From: Pseudarthrobacter sp. MM222
GTDB lineage: Bacteria; Actinomycetota; Actinomycetes; Actinomycetales; Micrococcaceae
Direction of reading: 5' to 3'
NCBI RefSeq assembly: GCF_947090775.1
Contig: NZ_OX352321.1
Span: forward strand, 62,001 to 126,000
Length of the DNA stretch: 64,000 bases
The first letter of the stretch is position 1, and each line of letters begins with the position of its first letter. The position numbers were made by a program, and so were the translations under genes. Below the pieces are notes generated by a model, which searched no databases, was not told the origin of the DNA, and saw only the letters and a program-made list of their open reading frames with translations. This document shows positions 24,471-33,221 of the stretch, piece after piece.

Positions 24471-25832
24471 CTAGAAGAACTTCAGGTAGCGCTTGGTCTC
24501 CCACTCGGAGACGTGGGCCTGGTATTCATTCCATTCCTGCCCCTTGTAATCGATGTAGGCGTTGTACATCGATTCCCCAAAGACATCACGGGACAGGCTG
24601 TCGGCAGCAAACTCGTCGATGGCTTCCCCGAGGCTGCGGGGCAACAGGCCGAGGCCGTTCTGCAGGATTTCAGTCTCCGTGTAGTTGTACATGTTCTCGG
24701 TGTGCGGTTCTCCCGGGTCCAGGTTTTCCCGAATACCTTCCAGGCCTGCGGCGAGGATGATGGCGGCGCCAAGGTAGGGGTTGCAGCTGATATCGGCGGC
24801 CCGGCACTCCACCCGCCCGCCGGCCAAGGGCACACGGATCATGTTCGTCCGGTTGTTGTTGCCATAGCTGACGAACACGGGCGCCCAGGTTGATCCGGAC
24901 ATGCTGCCCTTGCGGACCAGCCGCTTGTAGCTGTTGACGGTTGGTGCGATGACCGCGCAGATGGCCGGAGCGTGCTTCAGCACGCCGGCGATGAATTTGT
25001 AGCCCAGCTCAGAGATGCCGCAGCCGCGGGGGTCGTCGTCGGTTTCAAAGAGGTTGACCCCGGTTTCGGCGTCTGCAAGGGACATGTTGAAGTGTGCGCC
25101 GGAGCCGCTGCGGTCGGCAAAGGGCTTCGGCATGAACGTGGCGAAATACCCGTGTTTGCGCACCATTTCGTTGGCCATCAGCCGGAAGAACACGGCCCGG
25201 TCAGCCATCGTCAGGGCGTCGGAGTACTTGAAGTCGATTTCGAACTGCCCCTGGGCATCTTCGTGGTCGAAGGAGTACACGCCCCACCCCATGTCGTTCA
25301 TGGCCTCGACCATTTCGGTGAGCCAGTCGAAGTTGTCCAGGGCCGCCGGGGCGGCATAGCAGGGCTTGCTCAGGGTGTCGCGGTCACTGACTTCGGTGGG
25401 ACCTTCCGGGGTGTCCTTCAGGACAAAGAACTCCGTCTCAATGCCCAGATTGAAGGTGAACCCGAGGTCCTTGGCCACTTCGAGCTGTCGCTTCAGGATG
25501 TTCCTGGAGGCGGCCTCGAAGGGCTTCCCCTCGCTGTAGAGGTCACTGGAGAAGTAGGCCACCTCCTTGCGCCACGGCAGCTGCACCGCGCTATTCAGGT
25601 CCGGACGGGCCGAGAGCTCCTCGTCACTGATGTCCTGCGGGAGCCCGTCGAGGGCGGCCCCGGTGAACAGCTCCGAGCCGGCAGCCATCTGCGGCAGATG
25701 CGCCAGCGGGACAAACTTGGTCTTAATGTTCCCGTGCAAATCAACGAAACTGGACATGGCGTACTTCACGCCGGCGTCCCGGAGCTTCCGTTGGACGGCT
25801 TCCACGGCGGTCTGTGCTGTTTCGACACTCAT
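24471..25832 (-). CDS. glnT: Type III glutamate-ammonia ligase (GlnT-type glutamine synthetase)
   Basis: The 453-residue protein has glutamine synthetase active-site segments: LGIETEFFVL (metal ligands), GSGAHFNMSL (ammonium/ATP region), NNRTNMIRVP (substrate Arg) and CRAADISCNPYLGAAIILAA. The N-terminus VKYAMSSFVDLHGNIKTKFV is typical of the GlnT branch, whose members make glutamine or gamma-glutamyl-amides such as gamma-glutamylmethylamide. It has GAGGAG 5 bases before ATG. Divergent from a TetR gene, it is preceded by two operators of the TTTCGATA type, so it is probably induced by a nitrogen compound rather than by general nitrogen control. Confidence 0.9.
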   Translation of the reverse strand: MSVETAQTAVEAVQRKLRDAGVKYAMSSFVDLHGNIKTKFVPLAHLPQMAAGSELFTGAALDGLPQDISDEELSARPDLNSAVQLPWRKEVAYFSSDLYSEGKPFEAASRNILKRQLEVAKDLGFTFNLGIETEFFVLKDTPEGPTEVSDRDTLSKPCYAAPAALDNFDWLTEMVEAMNDMGWGVYSFDHEDAQGQFEIDFKYSDALTMADRAVFFRLMANEMVRKHGYFATFMPKPFADRSGSGAHFNMSLADAETGVNLFETDDDPRGCGISELGYKFIAGVLKHAPAICAVIAPTVNSYKRLVRKGSMSGSTWAPVFVSYGNNNRTNMIRVPLAGGRVECRAADISCNPYLGAAIILAAGLEGIRENLDPGEPHTENMYNYTETEILQNGLGLLPRSLGEAIDEFAADSLSRDVFGESMYNAYIDYKGQEWNEYQAHVSEWETKRYLKFF

Positions 25833-25875
25833 GTTGTCTCCTCGTTGGGCTTGTCCGGCACCACTGGTGAATGCC

Positions 25876-25894
25876 TTTCGATAAGTTATAGAAA
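25876..25894. promoter_or_regulatory. TTTCGATA-type TetR operator 1
   Basis: TTTCGATAA-G-TTATAGAAA is a 9+1+9 dyad with one mismatched pair, 44 bases upstream of the glnT start. Confidence 0.7.
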
Positions 25895-25908
25895 CTCTGA
25901 CTGACGCC

Positions 25909-25931
25909 AATTTCGATACCGTGTCGAAATT
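25909..25931. promoter_or_regulatory. TTTCGATA-type TetR operator 2
   Basis: AATTTCGATAC-C-GTGTCGAAATT is an 11+1+11 dyad with one mismatched pair. It is the most symmetric of the four copies and lies between glnT and the divergent TetR gene. Confidence 0.8.
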
Positions 25932-26004
25932 ATTTCGGGCCGGTAAACTCTCGACCGATACTCTTCTAGGGCAGGCACGCGACAACGGCAACAGGAGAGC
26001 AGTG

Positions 26005-26730
26005 ATGACAAAAGATGTGGCGGCTTCGCCGGCCGGGCGGCCGCGGCTCAGTGGCACCCCGACGGGATCGCCAAGGGAGGACATCGTCCGCGAGGCCACC
26101 GCGCTCTTCGTTGCCAAGGGATACGCCGAAACGACCATGAGCGAGATCGCACGCACCGCCGGCCTCCGGCAGTCCTCGCTTTATTACTGGTTTGCCCGCA
26201 AGGAGCACATCCTGCACGCCCTCTTGGAGGACAACCGAAGCTCGCTGGTATTGGCTCAGGCGCTTGAGGCCGCACCCGGCCCGGCGGGACCGCGGCTTTA
26301 CGCCGTACTGCACACAGATGTGATCCAGCTCTGCTCCGCGCCCCTGGATTTCTACGAGTTTGAACGGGTGGCGAGGTCCCAGCCCCAGAACTTCGGCGCC
26401 TTCTTCGATGATTACGCCGCCCTCCACCGCCTGACTGCGTCGATCGTGCGCCAAGGCGTCGCTGCGGGGGAGTTCCGGCAGGCCGACCCGGAAGCCGCCG
26501 CGACCGCCGCCCTTGGCCTTAACGAGGGACTTCAGCGCCACTACCGACAGCCGCTGCCCGGCCTCCGGCCGTACACAGCGGAGGAGGTCTCGAAACTCAG
26601 CGCTGACACCAGCCTCTCCTCGCTGCTGTCCGCGCCGGGAACCCTGCCGGACATCCGTGCGACGGCGCGCGGGCTCGCAGGTGCTCAGCCTGGCCCGGGC
26701 GCCAGCACCGAGGCGGCGGACGAGAGTTAA
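26005..26730 (+). CDS. TetR-family regulator of the glnT/amt locus
   Basis: The 241-residue protein has a TetR DNA-binding domain about residues 25-75 (REATALFVAKGYAETTMSEI, then ARTAGLRQSSLYYWFARKEH) and a helical ligand domain. The ATG at 26005 is chosen for its AGGAGA; the frame is open upstream but crosses an operator. Identical-type palindromes lie on both sides of the gene (before glnT and before amt), so it probably controls both flanking units and itself. The inducer is unknown; the flanking genes suggest ammonia or an amine/amide. Confidence 0.88.
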   Translation: MTKDVAASPAGRPRLSGTPTGSPREDIVREATALFVAKGYAETTMSEIARTAGLRQSSLYYWFARKEHILHALLEDNRSSLVLAQALEAAPGPAGPRLYAVLHTDVIQLCSAPLDFYEFERVARSQPQNFGAFFDDYAALHRLTASIVRQGVAAGEFRQADPEAAATAALGLNEGLQRHYRQPLPGLRPYTAEEVSKLSADTSLSSLLSAPGTLPDIRATARGLAGAQPGPGASTEAADES

Positions 26731-26744
26731 CGAACCGGAAACGA

Positions 26745-26763
26745 ATTCGATACCGCATAGAAA
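26745..26763. promoter_or_regulatory. TTTCGATA-type TetR operator 3
   Basis: ATTCGATAC-C-GCATAGAAA matches operator 2 at 14 of 19 positions although it is less symmetric. It lies just after the tetR stop, upstream of amt. Confidence 0.6.
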
Positions 26764-26779
26764 AGGTCGTCTCCGAGTA

Positions 26780-26798
26780 TTTAGATAGCGTATCGAAA
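26780..26798. promoter_or_regulatory. TTTCGATA-type TetR operator 4
   Basis: TTTAGATAG-C-GTATCGAAA carries the consensus half TTTCGATAC on the minus strand (7 of 9 pairs). It lies 58 bases upstream of the amt start. Confidence 0.65.
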
Positions 26799-26856
26799 CG
26801 CTGGCGCCCGCTCCCTGTGCGGCGTGCTTGTCATCTAGCCATCCTTGGAGACCCCT

Positions 26857-28227
26857 ATGGACACTGCCACCACCGCGGGCAATACGGCGTGGGTTTTGAC
26901 CGCCATCATTGCAGTCGCCCTGATGTTGCCCGGCTTGGCCCTTTTCTACGGCGGAATGGTCAGCCGTAAGACCACAATGAACATGATGCTCATGGTTTTC
27001 GGCTCGTTCTGCGTTGTCGGAGTGCTGTGGGTTGCCTTTGGATATTCCGCTGTTTTCGGAAACTCCCTCGGCGGGCTGGGGTTGCTCGGCAACCCGCTCG
27101 AGTACGCCGGGCTGGGACAACTGCTGACAGCGCCCGACGATGCAGCCCTGCCTCCCCTGGCGCTCGCGGCACTGCACCTGATGTTCGCGGGCCTCACGGC
27201 GGGCATCGTCGCCGGCGCGGCTGCAGACCGCATGAAGTTCAGCGCCTGGCTGGCCTTCGCCGGAATCTGGGCCACCTTGGTGTACTTCCCGGTGGCCCAC
27301 TGGGTTTTCTCCTTCGACTCTGAGGACGGCTCGTTCCAAGGAGGGTGGATCGCCAACACGCTCGGTGCGATTGACTACGCCGGCAGTACCGCAATCCACG
27401 TCAACTCGGGTGTAGCCGCTTTGGCCCTGGCCCTCGTGCTGGGCAAGCGCCGCACTTGGCCCGTCCAGCCCAAGGCGCACAACCTGCCCTTGACCCTCCT
27501 CGGCGTCGGGCTCCTGTTCACCGGCTGGATTGGCTTCGACGGTAGCGGCCTGGGGGCTGCAGACAACAACGCTGCCGTCGCCGCCTTCAATACAGTCGCC
27601 GCCACCTGCGCCGGCGTCGTTGTCTGGCTGCTGGTAGAGAAGGTCCGGGACGGGCACACCACCACACTCGGCGCCTCCTCCGGCGCGATCGCCGCGCTGG
27701 TCGCCATCACTCCGTCCTGTGGCGCGGTCACCCCGCTCGCAGCGCTGGCCATCGGCGGTGCTGCCGGTGCGGTCTGCTACTTCGCGGTCTCACTCAAGTA
27801 CAAGCTGGGCTTCGACGACGCCCTGGACGTGACAGCCCTGCACTTCATCGGCGGCGTTGTCGGCGGACTCCTCATCGGCATCCTTTCGACCCCGGAGGCT
27901 CCCAGCCGGGCTGCCGGCCTGTTCTACGGAGGCGGTTTCGAGCTCCTTGGGCGGCAAGCCGTCGCCATTCTCGCGGTTTTTGCCTACACGTTTACCGTGA
28001 CCTGGGTTATCGCGAAGGTGCTGGACAAGACCATGGGCATCCGGGTGCCGGCCGAGACGGAGTCTGTGGGACTGGACGTCGTACTGCACGCGGAAAATGC
28101 CTATGAGAATGGCGAGGACAAGGCGCACGCTCCGCGCGGGCACGCGGAGAAGCTGCATCACCTGGTTGCGGGAGACCCGGCAGCTGAAAATTTGGCAAGG
28201 GTGGAAGCAGCGACTTCCGAGCGCTAA
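26857..28227 (+). CDS. amt: Ammonium transporter (Amt/MEP/Rh family)
   Basis: The 456-residue protein has 11 membrane helices and Amt signatures: LMLPGLALFYGGMVSRK at the start, STAIHVNSGVAALALALVLG with the first pore histidine, and DALDVTALHFIGGVVGGLL with the second. The C-terminal cytosolic tail is long and His/Asp/Glu-rich. It conducts ammonium into the cell. The ATG at 26857 has GGAG upstream; a TTG four codons before is less likely. No GlnK/GlnD gene follows, unlike the usual actinobacterial amt operon, and two TetR operators precede it, so its control is probably local. Confidence 0.93.
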   Translation: MDTATTAGNTAWVLTAIIAVALMLPGLALFYGGMVSRKTTMNMMLMVFGSFCVVGVLWVAFGYSAVFGNSLGGLGLLGNPLEYAGLGQLLTAPDDAALPPLALAALHLMFAGLTAGIVAGAAADRMKFSAWLAFAGIWATLVYFPVAHWVFSFDSEDGSFQGGWIANTLGAIDYAGSTAIHVNSGVAALALALVLGKRRTWPVQPKAHNLPLTLLGVGLLFTGWIGFDGSGLGAADNNAAVAAFNTVAATCAGVVVWLLVEKVRDGHTTTLGASSGAIAALVAITPSCGAVTPLAALAIGGAAGAVCYFAVSLKYKLGFDDALDVTALHFIGGVVGGLLIGILSTPEAPSRAAGLFYGGGFELLGRQAVAILAVFAYTFTVTWVIAKVLDKTMGIRVPAETESVGLDVVLHAENAYENGEDKAHAPRGHAEKLHHLVAGDPAAENLARVEAATSER

Positions 28228-28243
28228 CGACCCCCTCCAGATA

Positions 28244-28283
28244 CGGTGGTGGTGGAGGTTTCCGGGAACCTCCACCACCACCG
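28244..28283 (+). terminator. Strong terminator after amt
   Basis: GGTGGTGGTGGAGGTT (28245-28260) and AACCTCCACCACCACC (28267-28282) pair perfectly over 16 bases around TCCGGG, and the flanking C-G pair extends the stem. It is 16 bases past the amt stop. There is no T-run. Confidence 0.8.
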
Positions 28284-28347
28284 GATCTGCATACCGAAGG
28301 CCTCGCACGAGGCTGATGGAAACGGGCACCGCACACGGGTTCACCGG

Positions 28348-28353
28348 TATTGT
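28348..28353 (+). promoter_or_regulatory. -10 box giving a leaderless selO transcript
   Basis: TATTGT ends 6 bases before the ATG at 28360, and no ribosome-binding site is present. Confidence 0.5.
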
Positions 28354-28359
28354 TGATGG

Positions 28360-29823
28360 ATGGAAGCCGCAGCGCAGTCAGTCGTCGCCCTGAACGGTCT
28401 CTTCGCCCGGGAGCTGGCGGAGATGGCCCTTCCGTGGAAGGCCGAGGAGGCCCCTGACCCGCGGCTGCTCGTACTCAACGAGCCGCTGGCCGCCGAGCTC
28501 GGCCTTGATCCCCTCTTCCTGCGGAGTCCCGAGGGACTGCTGCTGCTGACCGGTAATCTGGTCCCGCCTGGAGCTACACCGGTCGCCCAGGGCTATGCGG
28601 GGCACCAGTTCGGCTGGTACGCCCCGCGTCTTGGCGACGGGCGCGCACTCCTGCTCGGTGAGCTCGCCGATGCCGACGGCCGCCTTCTCGACGTCCACCT
28701 CAAGGGCTCCGGGCGCACGCCGTTCGCGCGAAATGGCGACGGCCGGGCCGTGGTCGGCCCGATGCTGCGGGAATTTGTCGTGAGTGAGGCCATGCACGCC
28801 TTGGGTATCCCCACGACGCGGTCGCTCGCCGTGGTGGCGACGGGCCGCTCGGTGCAACGCGAGACCCTGCAGCCCGGAGCTGTGCTCACCAGGGTCGCGA
28901 GCAGCCACCTGCGCGTGGGCAGCTTCCAGTACGCCCGCGCCACTGGCAACCTGGACCTCCTGCGCCGCCTCGCCGATCATGCCATCACCCGGCACTGCGT
29001 CACGGCCACGGACGCCGAGCGCCCGTACCTCGCGCTGTTCCAGGCCGTGGTCGCCGCCCAGGCGGCGCTGGTGGCGCAGTGGATGCTTGTCGGCTTCGTC
29101 CATGGGGTCATGAACACAGACAACATGACCATCTCAGGCGAGACGATCGACTACGGGCCGTGCGCTTTCATGGAAGCTTTCGACCCGGCCGCGGTCTACA
29201 GTTCGATCGACGAGGGCAAGCGCTACGCGTACGGCAAACAGCCGGTAGTGGCCGAATGGAACCTTGCCCGGCTCGCGGAGGCAATGCTTCCCCTCTTCCA
29301 TGATGACGAGGAGCAGGCGGTCGCGCTCGCCGTTGAATCACTCGGCGCCTTCCGCCGGCAGTACAGCGCCGCCTGGTCCGCCGGTATGGCGGCCAAGCTC
29401 GGGCTATCCGATGGTCCCGACGACGAGGAGACCTCAGCGCTGGTGGACGAGCTGCTGCCCCTCCTTCAGGAGGGGCAGGTTGACTACACCTCGTTCTTCC
29501 GGAGCCTCGGCACGGCTGCCAGCGGCCGGGACGAACCCGCGCGAGGCATGTTCCCCGACCCGGTGGGGTTTGATGCCTGGGCGGTGCGCTGGCGTGCCCG
29601 GGGCCCCGACGCCGAGGCGATGGGCCGGGTCAACCCTGTCTACATCCCGCGCAACCACCTTGTCGAAGAGGCCCTCGCCGCCGCGACCGGGGGTGACCTG
29701 GATCCGCTGCATCGTCTACTGGCTGCGGTGACTGCCCCCTACGACGAGCGTCCCGGTCTCGAGCGCCACGCCGCCGCCGCACCGGAAAGCTTTGGCCCCT
29801 ACCGTACCTTCTGCGGAACCTGA
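28360..29823 (+). CDS. selO: SelO-family protein adenylyltransferase (pseudokinase)
   Basis: The 487-residue protein is a full-length SelO (YdiU/UPF0061): [61 protein letters not shown] and [14 protein letters not shown] are present. SelO transfers AMP from ATP to hydroxyl side chains of proteins and is linked to redox stress. The conserved C-terminal cysteine is kept (YRTFCGT). It lies alone after the amt terminator; transcription appears leaderless. Confidence 0.93.
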   Translation: MEAAAQSVVALNGLFARELAEMALPWKAEEAPDPRLLVLNEPLAAELGLDPLFLRSPEGLLLLTGNLVPPGATPVAQGYAGHQFGWYAPRLGDGRALLLGELADADGRLLDVHLKGSGRTPFARNGDGRAVVGPMLREFVVSEAMHALGIPTTRSLAVVATGRSVQRETLQPGAVLTRVASSHLRVGSFQYARATGNLDLLRRLADHAITRHCVTATDAERPYLALFQAVVAAQAALVAQWMLVGFVHGVMNTDNMTISGETIDYGPCAFMEAFDPAAVYSSIDEGKRYAYGKQPVVAEWNLARLAEAMLPLFHDDEEQAVALAVESLGAFRRQYSAAWSAGMAAKLGLSDGPDDEETSALVDELLPLLQEGQVDYTSFFRSLGTAASGRDEPARGMFPDPVGFDAWAVRWRARGPDAEAMGRVNPVYIPRNHLVEEALAAATGGDLDPLHRLLAAVTAPYDERPGLERHAAAAPESFGPYRTFCGT

Positions 29824-29849
29824 GCCGTCCGGCCGGGCGGCCCGGACGA

Positions 29850-29886
29850 GGCTAAGCGGAGCCAAATGGCTTCCGAGTGCTTAGCC
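29850..29886. terminator. Bidirectional hairpin between selO and paiB
   Basis: GGCTAAGC (29850-29857) pairs perfectly with GCTTAGCC (29879-29886), with an inner GGAGCC/GGCTTCC extension. It contains the paiB stop codon. A second stem, GTCCGG/CCGGAC, lies just before at 29827-29847. Both fit termination of the two convergent genes. Confidence 0.6.
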
Positions 29887-30525
29887 GGACTCCCGGTCGG
29901 ATCTTTTCCGCCTCGCCCGCGCGACGTCGTCGGCGCTCTCCGCCTGCCCCCGGGCGGCCAGACCCGCAACGACGCCGTCGATGTCGGCGTCCGGCCGGTT
30001 TTGGCTGAGTTTTGTTTTTGCTTCAATCCTGATGATGCGCAGCTCGACGCCGACGACGGCGCGCAGCTGGCCGGCGATGAAGCGTTCGGGCGCATCGTCC
30101 ACGGCCCAGGGCCGCTCTGAGCCGGCCTCGTGAAGGTCTGTCAGCCGTCGCACAAGGCTGTCCAGCCATGCCGGGTCGTCGTGGACGACGAGATTGCCGT
30201 AGACATGGGCCGTGGAGTAGTTCCAGGTCGGGACAACGCGGCCGTGTTCGGCCTTCGACGCGTACCAGGACGGTGAGATGTAGGCGTCCGCCCCCTGAAT
30301 CAGTACGAGTGACTCCCCGATCGCGGGTTCGGACCACTGGACGTTGTTCCGGGCAAGGTGCCCCAGCAGTGCACCGTGCTCACCGACCGAGGGGTCGAAG
30401 ACGAAGGGCAGCAGGGTGGCCAGGAGGCCCTGCGAGGTCATGGTGATCAGGTTGGCGGCGACCGGCCGGGCCAGGAGCGCCCGGACCGCGTCGGGGTCTG
30501 CTGCGAAGTGTGCTGGGGTGTACAT
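29881..30525 (-). CDS. paiB: PaiB-family FMN-binding negative regulator
   Basis: The 214-residue protein has the PaiB/split-barrel flavin-binding pattern: MYTPAHFAADPDAVRALLAR at the start, GHLARNNVQW, ADAYISPSWY and VPTWNYSTAHVYG, and a C-terminal helix with basic end. PaiB of Bacillus represses sporulation and protease genes; elsewhere it is annotated as an FMN-binding regulator of unknown targets. It starts 55 bases after the EamA stop on the same strand with a GAAGGAAG ribosome-binding site, so both may be one operon. Confidence 0.9.
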   Translation of the reverse strand: MYTPAHFAADPDAVRALLARPVAANLITMTSQGLLATLLPFVFDPSVGEHGALLGHLARNNVQWSEPAIGESLVLIQGADAYISPSWYASKAEHGRVVPTWNYSTAHVYGNLVVHDDPAWLDSLVRRLTDLHEAGSERPWAVDDAPERFIAGQLRAVVGVELRIIRIEAKTKLSQNRPDADIDGVVAGLAARGQAESADDVARARRKRSDRESG

Positions 30526-30579
30526 GGGTCGCTTCCTTCGTTGGATGGAGGTTCGGGTCTTGGATGGTGGGCAGTGCCC

Positions 30580-31521
30580 TCAGGGCTTCGATGCGGCAGG
30601 CGGCGGGTTTTGGCGCACGCTGACCGCGATGCCGGCGCAGAGAATGACGGCGAGGCCGCCGATGATCGTGGTCACGGTCAAGGTTTCGCCCAGCAGGAGT
30701 CCGGCCCAGCAGATGCTCAGTACTGGCTGGATGAGCTGGATCTGGCTGACCCTGGCCATGGGGCCGATGGCCAGGCCGCGGTACCAGGCGAAGAAACCGA
30801 GGAACATGCTGACGACGCCGAGGTAAGCAAGGGCCGCCCACTGCACCGGCGTGCCCGACGGCGGATGCTGGGCCACCGAGAGCGCTGCCAGAAAGACCAT
30901 CAGGGGGGACGCGAGGACAAGTGCCCAGGACACGGTCTGCCACGGTCCCAGCTCGCGGGCGAGCAGGCCGCCTTCCGCATAGCCGATGGCGGCGGCCACC
31001 ACGGCGCCGAGTAGCAGCAGGTCTGCCCAGTGCAGCTGCCCGAAGCCGCCGGACTGCGTGAAGGCGAAAGCTGTCGCGGCCAGCGCACCTACGGCTGTCG
31101 CCACCCAGAAGGCTGCCCGCGGACGCTCGCGGGCACGGAGGACCGCGGCCGTTGCGGTCGCGGCCGGAAGCAGCGCGATGACGACGGCGCTGTGGGTGGC
31201 GGGCGCCGTCGTGAGGGCGAAGGAGGTGAGGAGCGGGAAGCCCACAACGATCCCGCCGGCGACCACCGCAAGCCGCGCCCACTGCGCGCCGCGAGGAAAG
31301 CGCTGCCGGGTGAGTGAGAGGGCCAGGGCGGCCAGGACCGCGGCCATGACCGCGCGGGCTGATCCGATGAACAAGGGTGAGAGCCCCGCGACCGCCACCT
31401 TGGTCAAGGGTACGGTGAACGAGAACGCCGCTACTCCAATGAGACCCCACCACAGACCATCAGGCTCCCGGGGCGGTATCGCTGGGCGGATAAGCGTAGT
31501 AGCGCTACTATTGTCTTTCAT
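30580..31521 (-). CDS. EamA-family (DMT) exporter
   Basis: The 313-residue protein has ten hydrophobic helices in two EamA repeats (about residues 20-150 and 165-300), with IGSARAVMAAVLAALAL and GVVSMFLGFFAWYRGLAIGP as typical segments. DMT exporters of this kind export amino acids or metabolites. Its ATG shares two bases with the ATG of the divergent MocR gene. The palindrome TAGTAGCGCTACTA lies inside its first codons. Such pairs usually mean that the MocR protein controls the exporter. Confidence 0.88.
   Translation of the reverse strand: MKDNSSATTLIRPAIPPREPDGLWWGLIGVAAFSFTVPLTKVAVAGLSPLFIGSARAVMAAVLAALALSLTRQRFPRGAQWARLAVVAGGIVVGFPLLTSFALTTAPATHSAVVIALLPAATATAAVLRARERPRAAFWVATAVGALAATAFAFTQSGGFGQLHWADLLLLGAVVAAAIGYAEGGLLARELGPWQTVSWALVLASPLMVFLAALSVAQHPPSGTPVQWAALAYLGVVSMFLGFFAWYRGLAIGPMARVSQIQLIQPVLSICWAGLLLGETLTVTTIIGGLAVILCAGIAVSVRQNPPPAASKP
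31497..31510. promoter_or_regulatory. 14-base perfect palindrome inside the eamA start region
   Basis: TAGTAGCGCTACTA is a perfect palindrome covering codons 4-8 of the exporter gene and the -10 region (TACTAT, 31505-31510) of the divergent MocR gene. It is a good candidate for the MocR binding site or a direct target for autoregulation. Confidence 0.6.
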
Positions 31522-32932
31522 GAACAACGATAGCAGTTCCCGGATTGCGGCGCGACTGCGCGAGTGGATCGCAGGGGCTTCACCGGGATCCCGTTTGCCG
31601 TCCACCCGATCCCTCGTGGCCGAGTACCAAGCCAGCCCGGTGACGGTGCAGAAGGCCCTGCAATCCCTGACCACGCTCGGCCTGATCGAGAGCCGCCCGG
31701 GCGTCGGGACCTTCGTGCGGGCTGTCCGGACCGCGCGGCCGGCGGACTACGGCTGGCAGACGGCGGCACTGGGTTCACCCCAGGCGCCGCCGCGATCGGC
31801 CTCCAGCACCATGCGCAGCACCACGAACGACGTCATCCCGTTCCATTCGGGCTACCCGGACCGGGACCTCCTGCCGGAGCGCCTAGTGCGGGCAGCGCTC
31901 GCCCGGGCATCCCGCAGCGACGCGGCCTTGTCGCGCCCACCGGCGCCGGGGCTTCCGGAATTGCAGTCCTGGTTCGCGCGGGAACTCGGCGCTTCAACTC
32001 CGGTCGGGGTCACGCCGCCCACACCGAGCGACGTCATCGTGCTGCCAGGGAGCCAGAGCGGCCTCAGCTCGATCTTCCGGGCGCTGGTCGGTCATGGGCA
32101 GCCCCTGCTGATGGAATCCCCAAGCTACTGGGGAGCCATCCACGCGGCCGCGCAGGCGGGCGTCCGCCTCATCCCGGTGCCCAGCGGGCCCGACGGCCCC
32201 GACCCGGAAGAGCTGGCACGTGCCTTCGAGACGAGCGGAGCCCGGGTCTTTTATGCCCAACCCAACTACGCCAACCCCACCGGAGCGCAGTGGCCCGCCC
32301 GGCGCGGAGAACAAGTTCTGGACGTTGTGCGCAGGAACGGCGCGTTCCTCGTTGAGGACGACTGGGCGCATGACTTTGGCATCAGCACTACGCCCGTGCC
32401 CATCGCAGCGCACGACGAGTCAGGTCACGTCATCTATCTTCGTTCGCTGACGAAGAGCGTATCGCCGGCCATCCGCGTGGCTGCCGTGATCGCCCGCGGC
32501 CCGGCGCGTGAACGCATCCTTGCGGACCGCGCAGCCGAGTCGATGTATGTCAGCGGCCTGCTCCAGTCCGCGGCGCTCGACGTCGTCACGCAGCCCGGCT
32601 GGCAGACGCATCTGCGCAGCCTGCGGCACCAGCTCCAATCGCGCCGCGACCTGCTGGTCGCGGGCCTGCGGGAATTCGCCCCGCAGGCGCACCTCGAACG
32701 TATTCCAAACGGTGGGCTGAACCTATGGGCCCGCCTGCCCGATGGAACCGACCTCGAACAGCTCACCCGTGACTGTGAGAGCGCCGGAGTCATCATCGCC
32801 GCCGGCACGGAATGGTTCCCGGCAGAACCGGAAGGCCCGTTCATCCGGCTCAACTACGCCGGTCCCAATCCAGGAGCGTTCCCGGAGGGTGCGCGCATCA
32901 TCGGACGGGCCCTCCTACGCCAAGCCCGCTAG
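31520..32932 (+). CDS. MocR/PdxR-type regulator (GntR winged helix + aminotransferase domain)
   Basis: The 470-residue protein fuses an N-terminal GntR winged helix (about residues 5-70; GSRLPSTRSLVAEYQASPVT) to a fold-type I aminotransferase domain (about 110-465) with QPNYANPTGAQWP, VEDDWAHDFG and the PLP-lysine region YLRSLTKSVSPAIRVAAV. MocR proteins sense PLP or amino compounds and usually regulate a neighbouring divergent gene, here the EamA exporter. The ATG at 31520 overlaps the exporter ATG on the other strand (CATG). TACTAT 9 bases upstream predicts an almost leaderless transcript. Confidence 0.9.
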   Translation: MNNDSSSRIAARLREWIAGASPGSRLPSTRSLVAEYQASPVTVQKALQSLTTLGLIESRPGVGTFVRAVRTARPADYGWQTAALGSPQAPPRSASSTMRSTTNDVIPFHSGYPDRDLLPERLVRAALARASRSDAALSRPPAPGLPELQSWFARELGASTPVGVTPPTPSDVIVLPGSQSGLSSIFRALVGHGQPLLMESPSYWGAIHAAAQAGVRLIPVPSGPDGPDPEELARAFETSGARVFYAQPNYANPTGAQWPARRGEQVLDVVRRNGAFLVEDDWAHDFGISTTPVPIAAHDESGHVIYLRSLTKSVSPAIRVAAVIARGPARERILADRAAESMYVSGLLQSAALDVVTQPGWQTHLRSLRHQLQSRRDLLVAGLREFAPQAHLERIPNGGLNLWARLPDGTDLEQLTRDCESAGVIIAAGTEWFPAEPEGPFIRLNYAGPNPGAFPEGARIIGRALLRQAR

Positions 32933-33221
32933 GCCCAAGGCTTGTGCATACCCGCACGGAGCACAGGAACTGGGCAGTATTGCCGCAACTCCAGCGTCAG
33001 GGCTCACGGTGCCAGTAACGTTGAAGGAACTGTGGGGGCGGTTCTGTTTGGCAGCGCATCCTCCGCGGACCGGCCAGGTTCCAACCTGGAGAATCGTCTG
33101 ATCCAGGGAGGGCACCAATCCATTGAATCGCCGCACTCATGCGTCGCTGGTATTCGGCCAACGCCGTTCCCGAAAGCTCCGGCATGCCATCGGCCCAGCC
33201 GACGTTTCAGGGGGCGACGGG

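Noticed and set aside
28360..29823. Selenocysteine in SelO
   Set aside because: The C-terminal position is an ordinary TGC codon (Cys), and no in-frame TGA occurs.
30986..31519. 534-base upstream extension of the MocR reading frame
   Set aside because: It lies antisense to the EamA exporter and has shadow-frame composition; the winged helix begins at the ATG at 31520.
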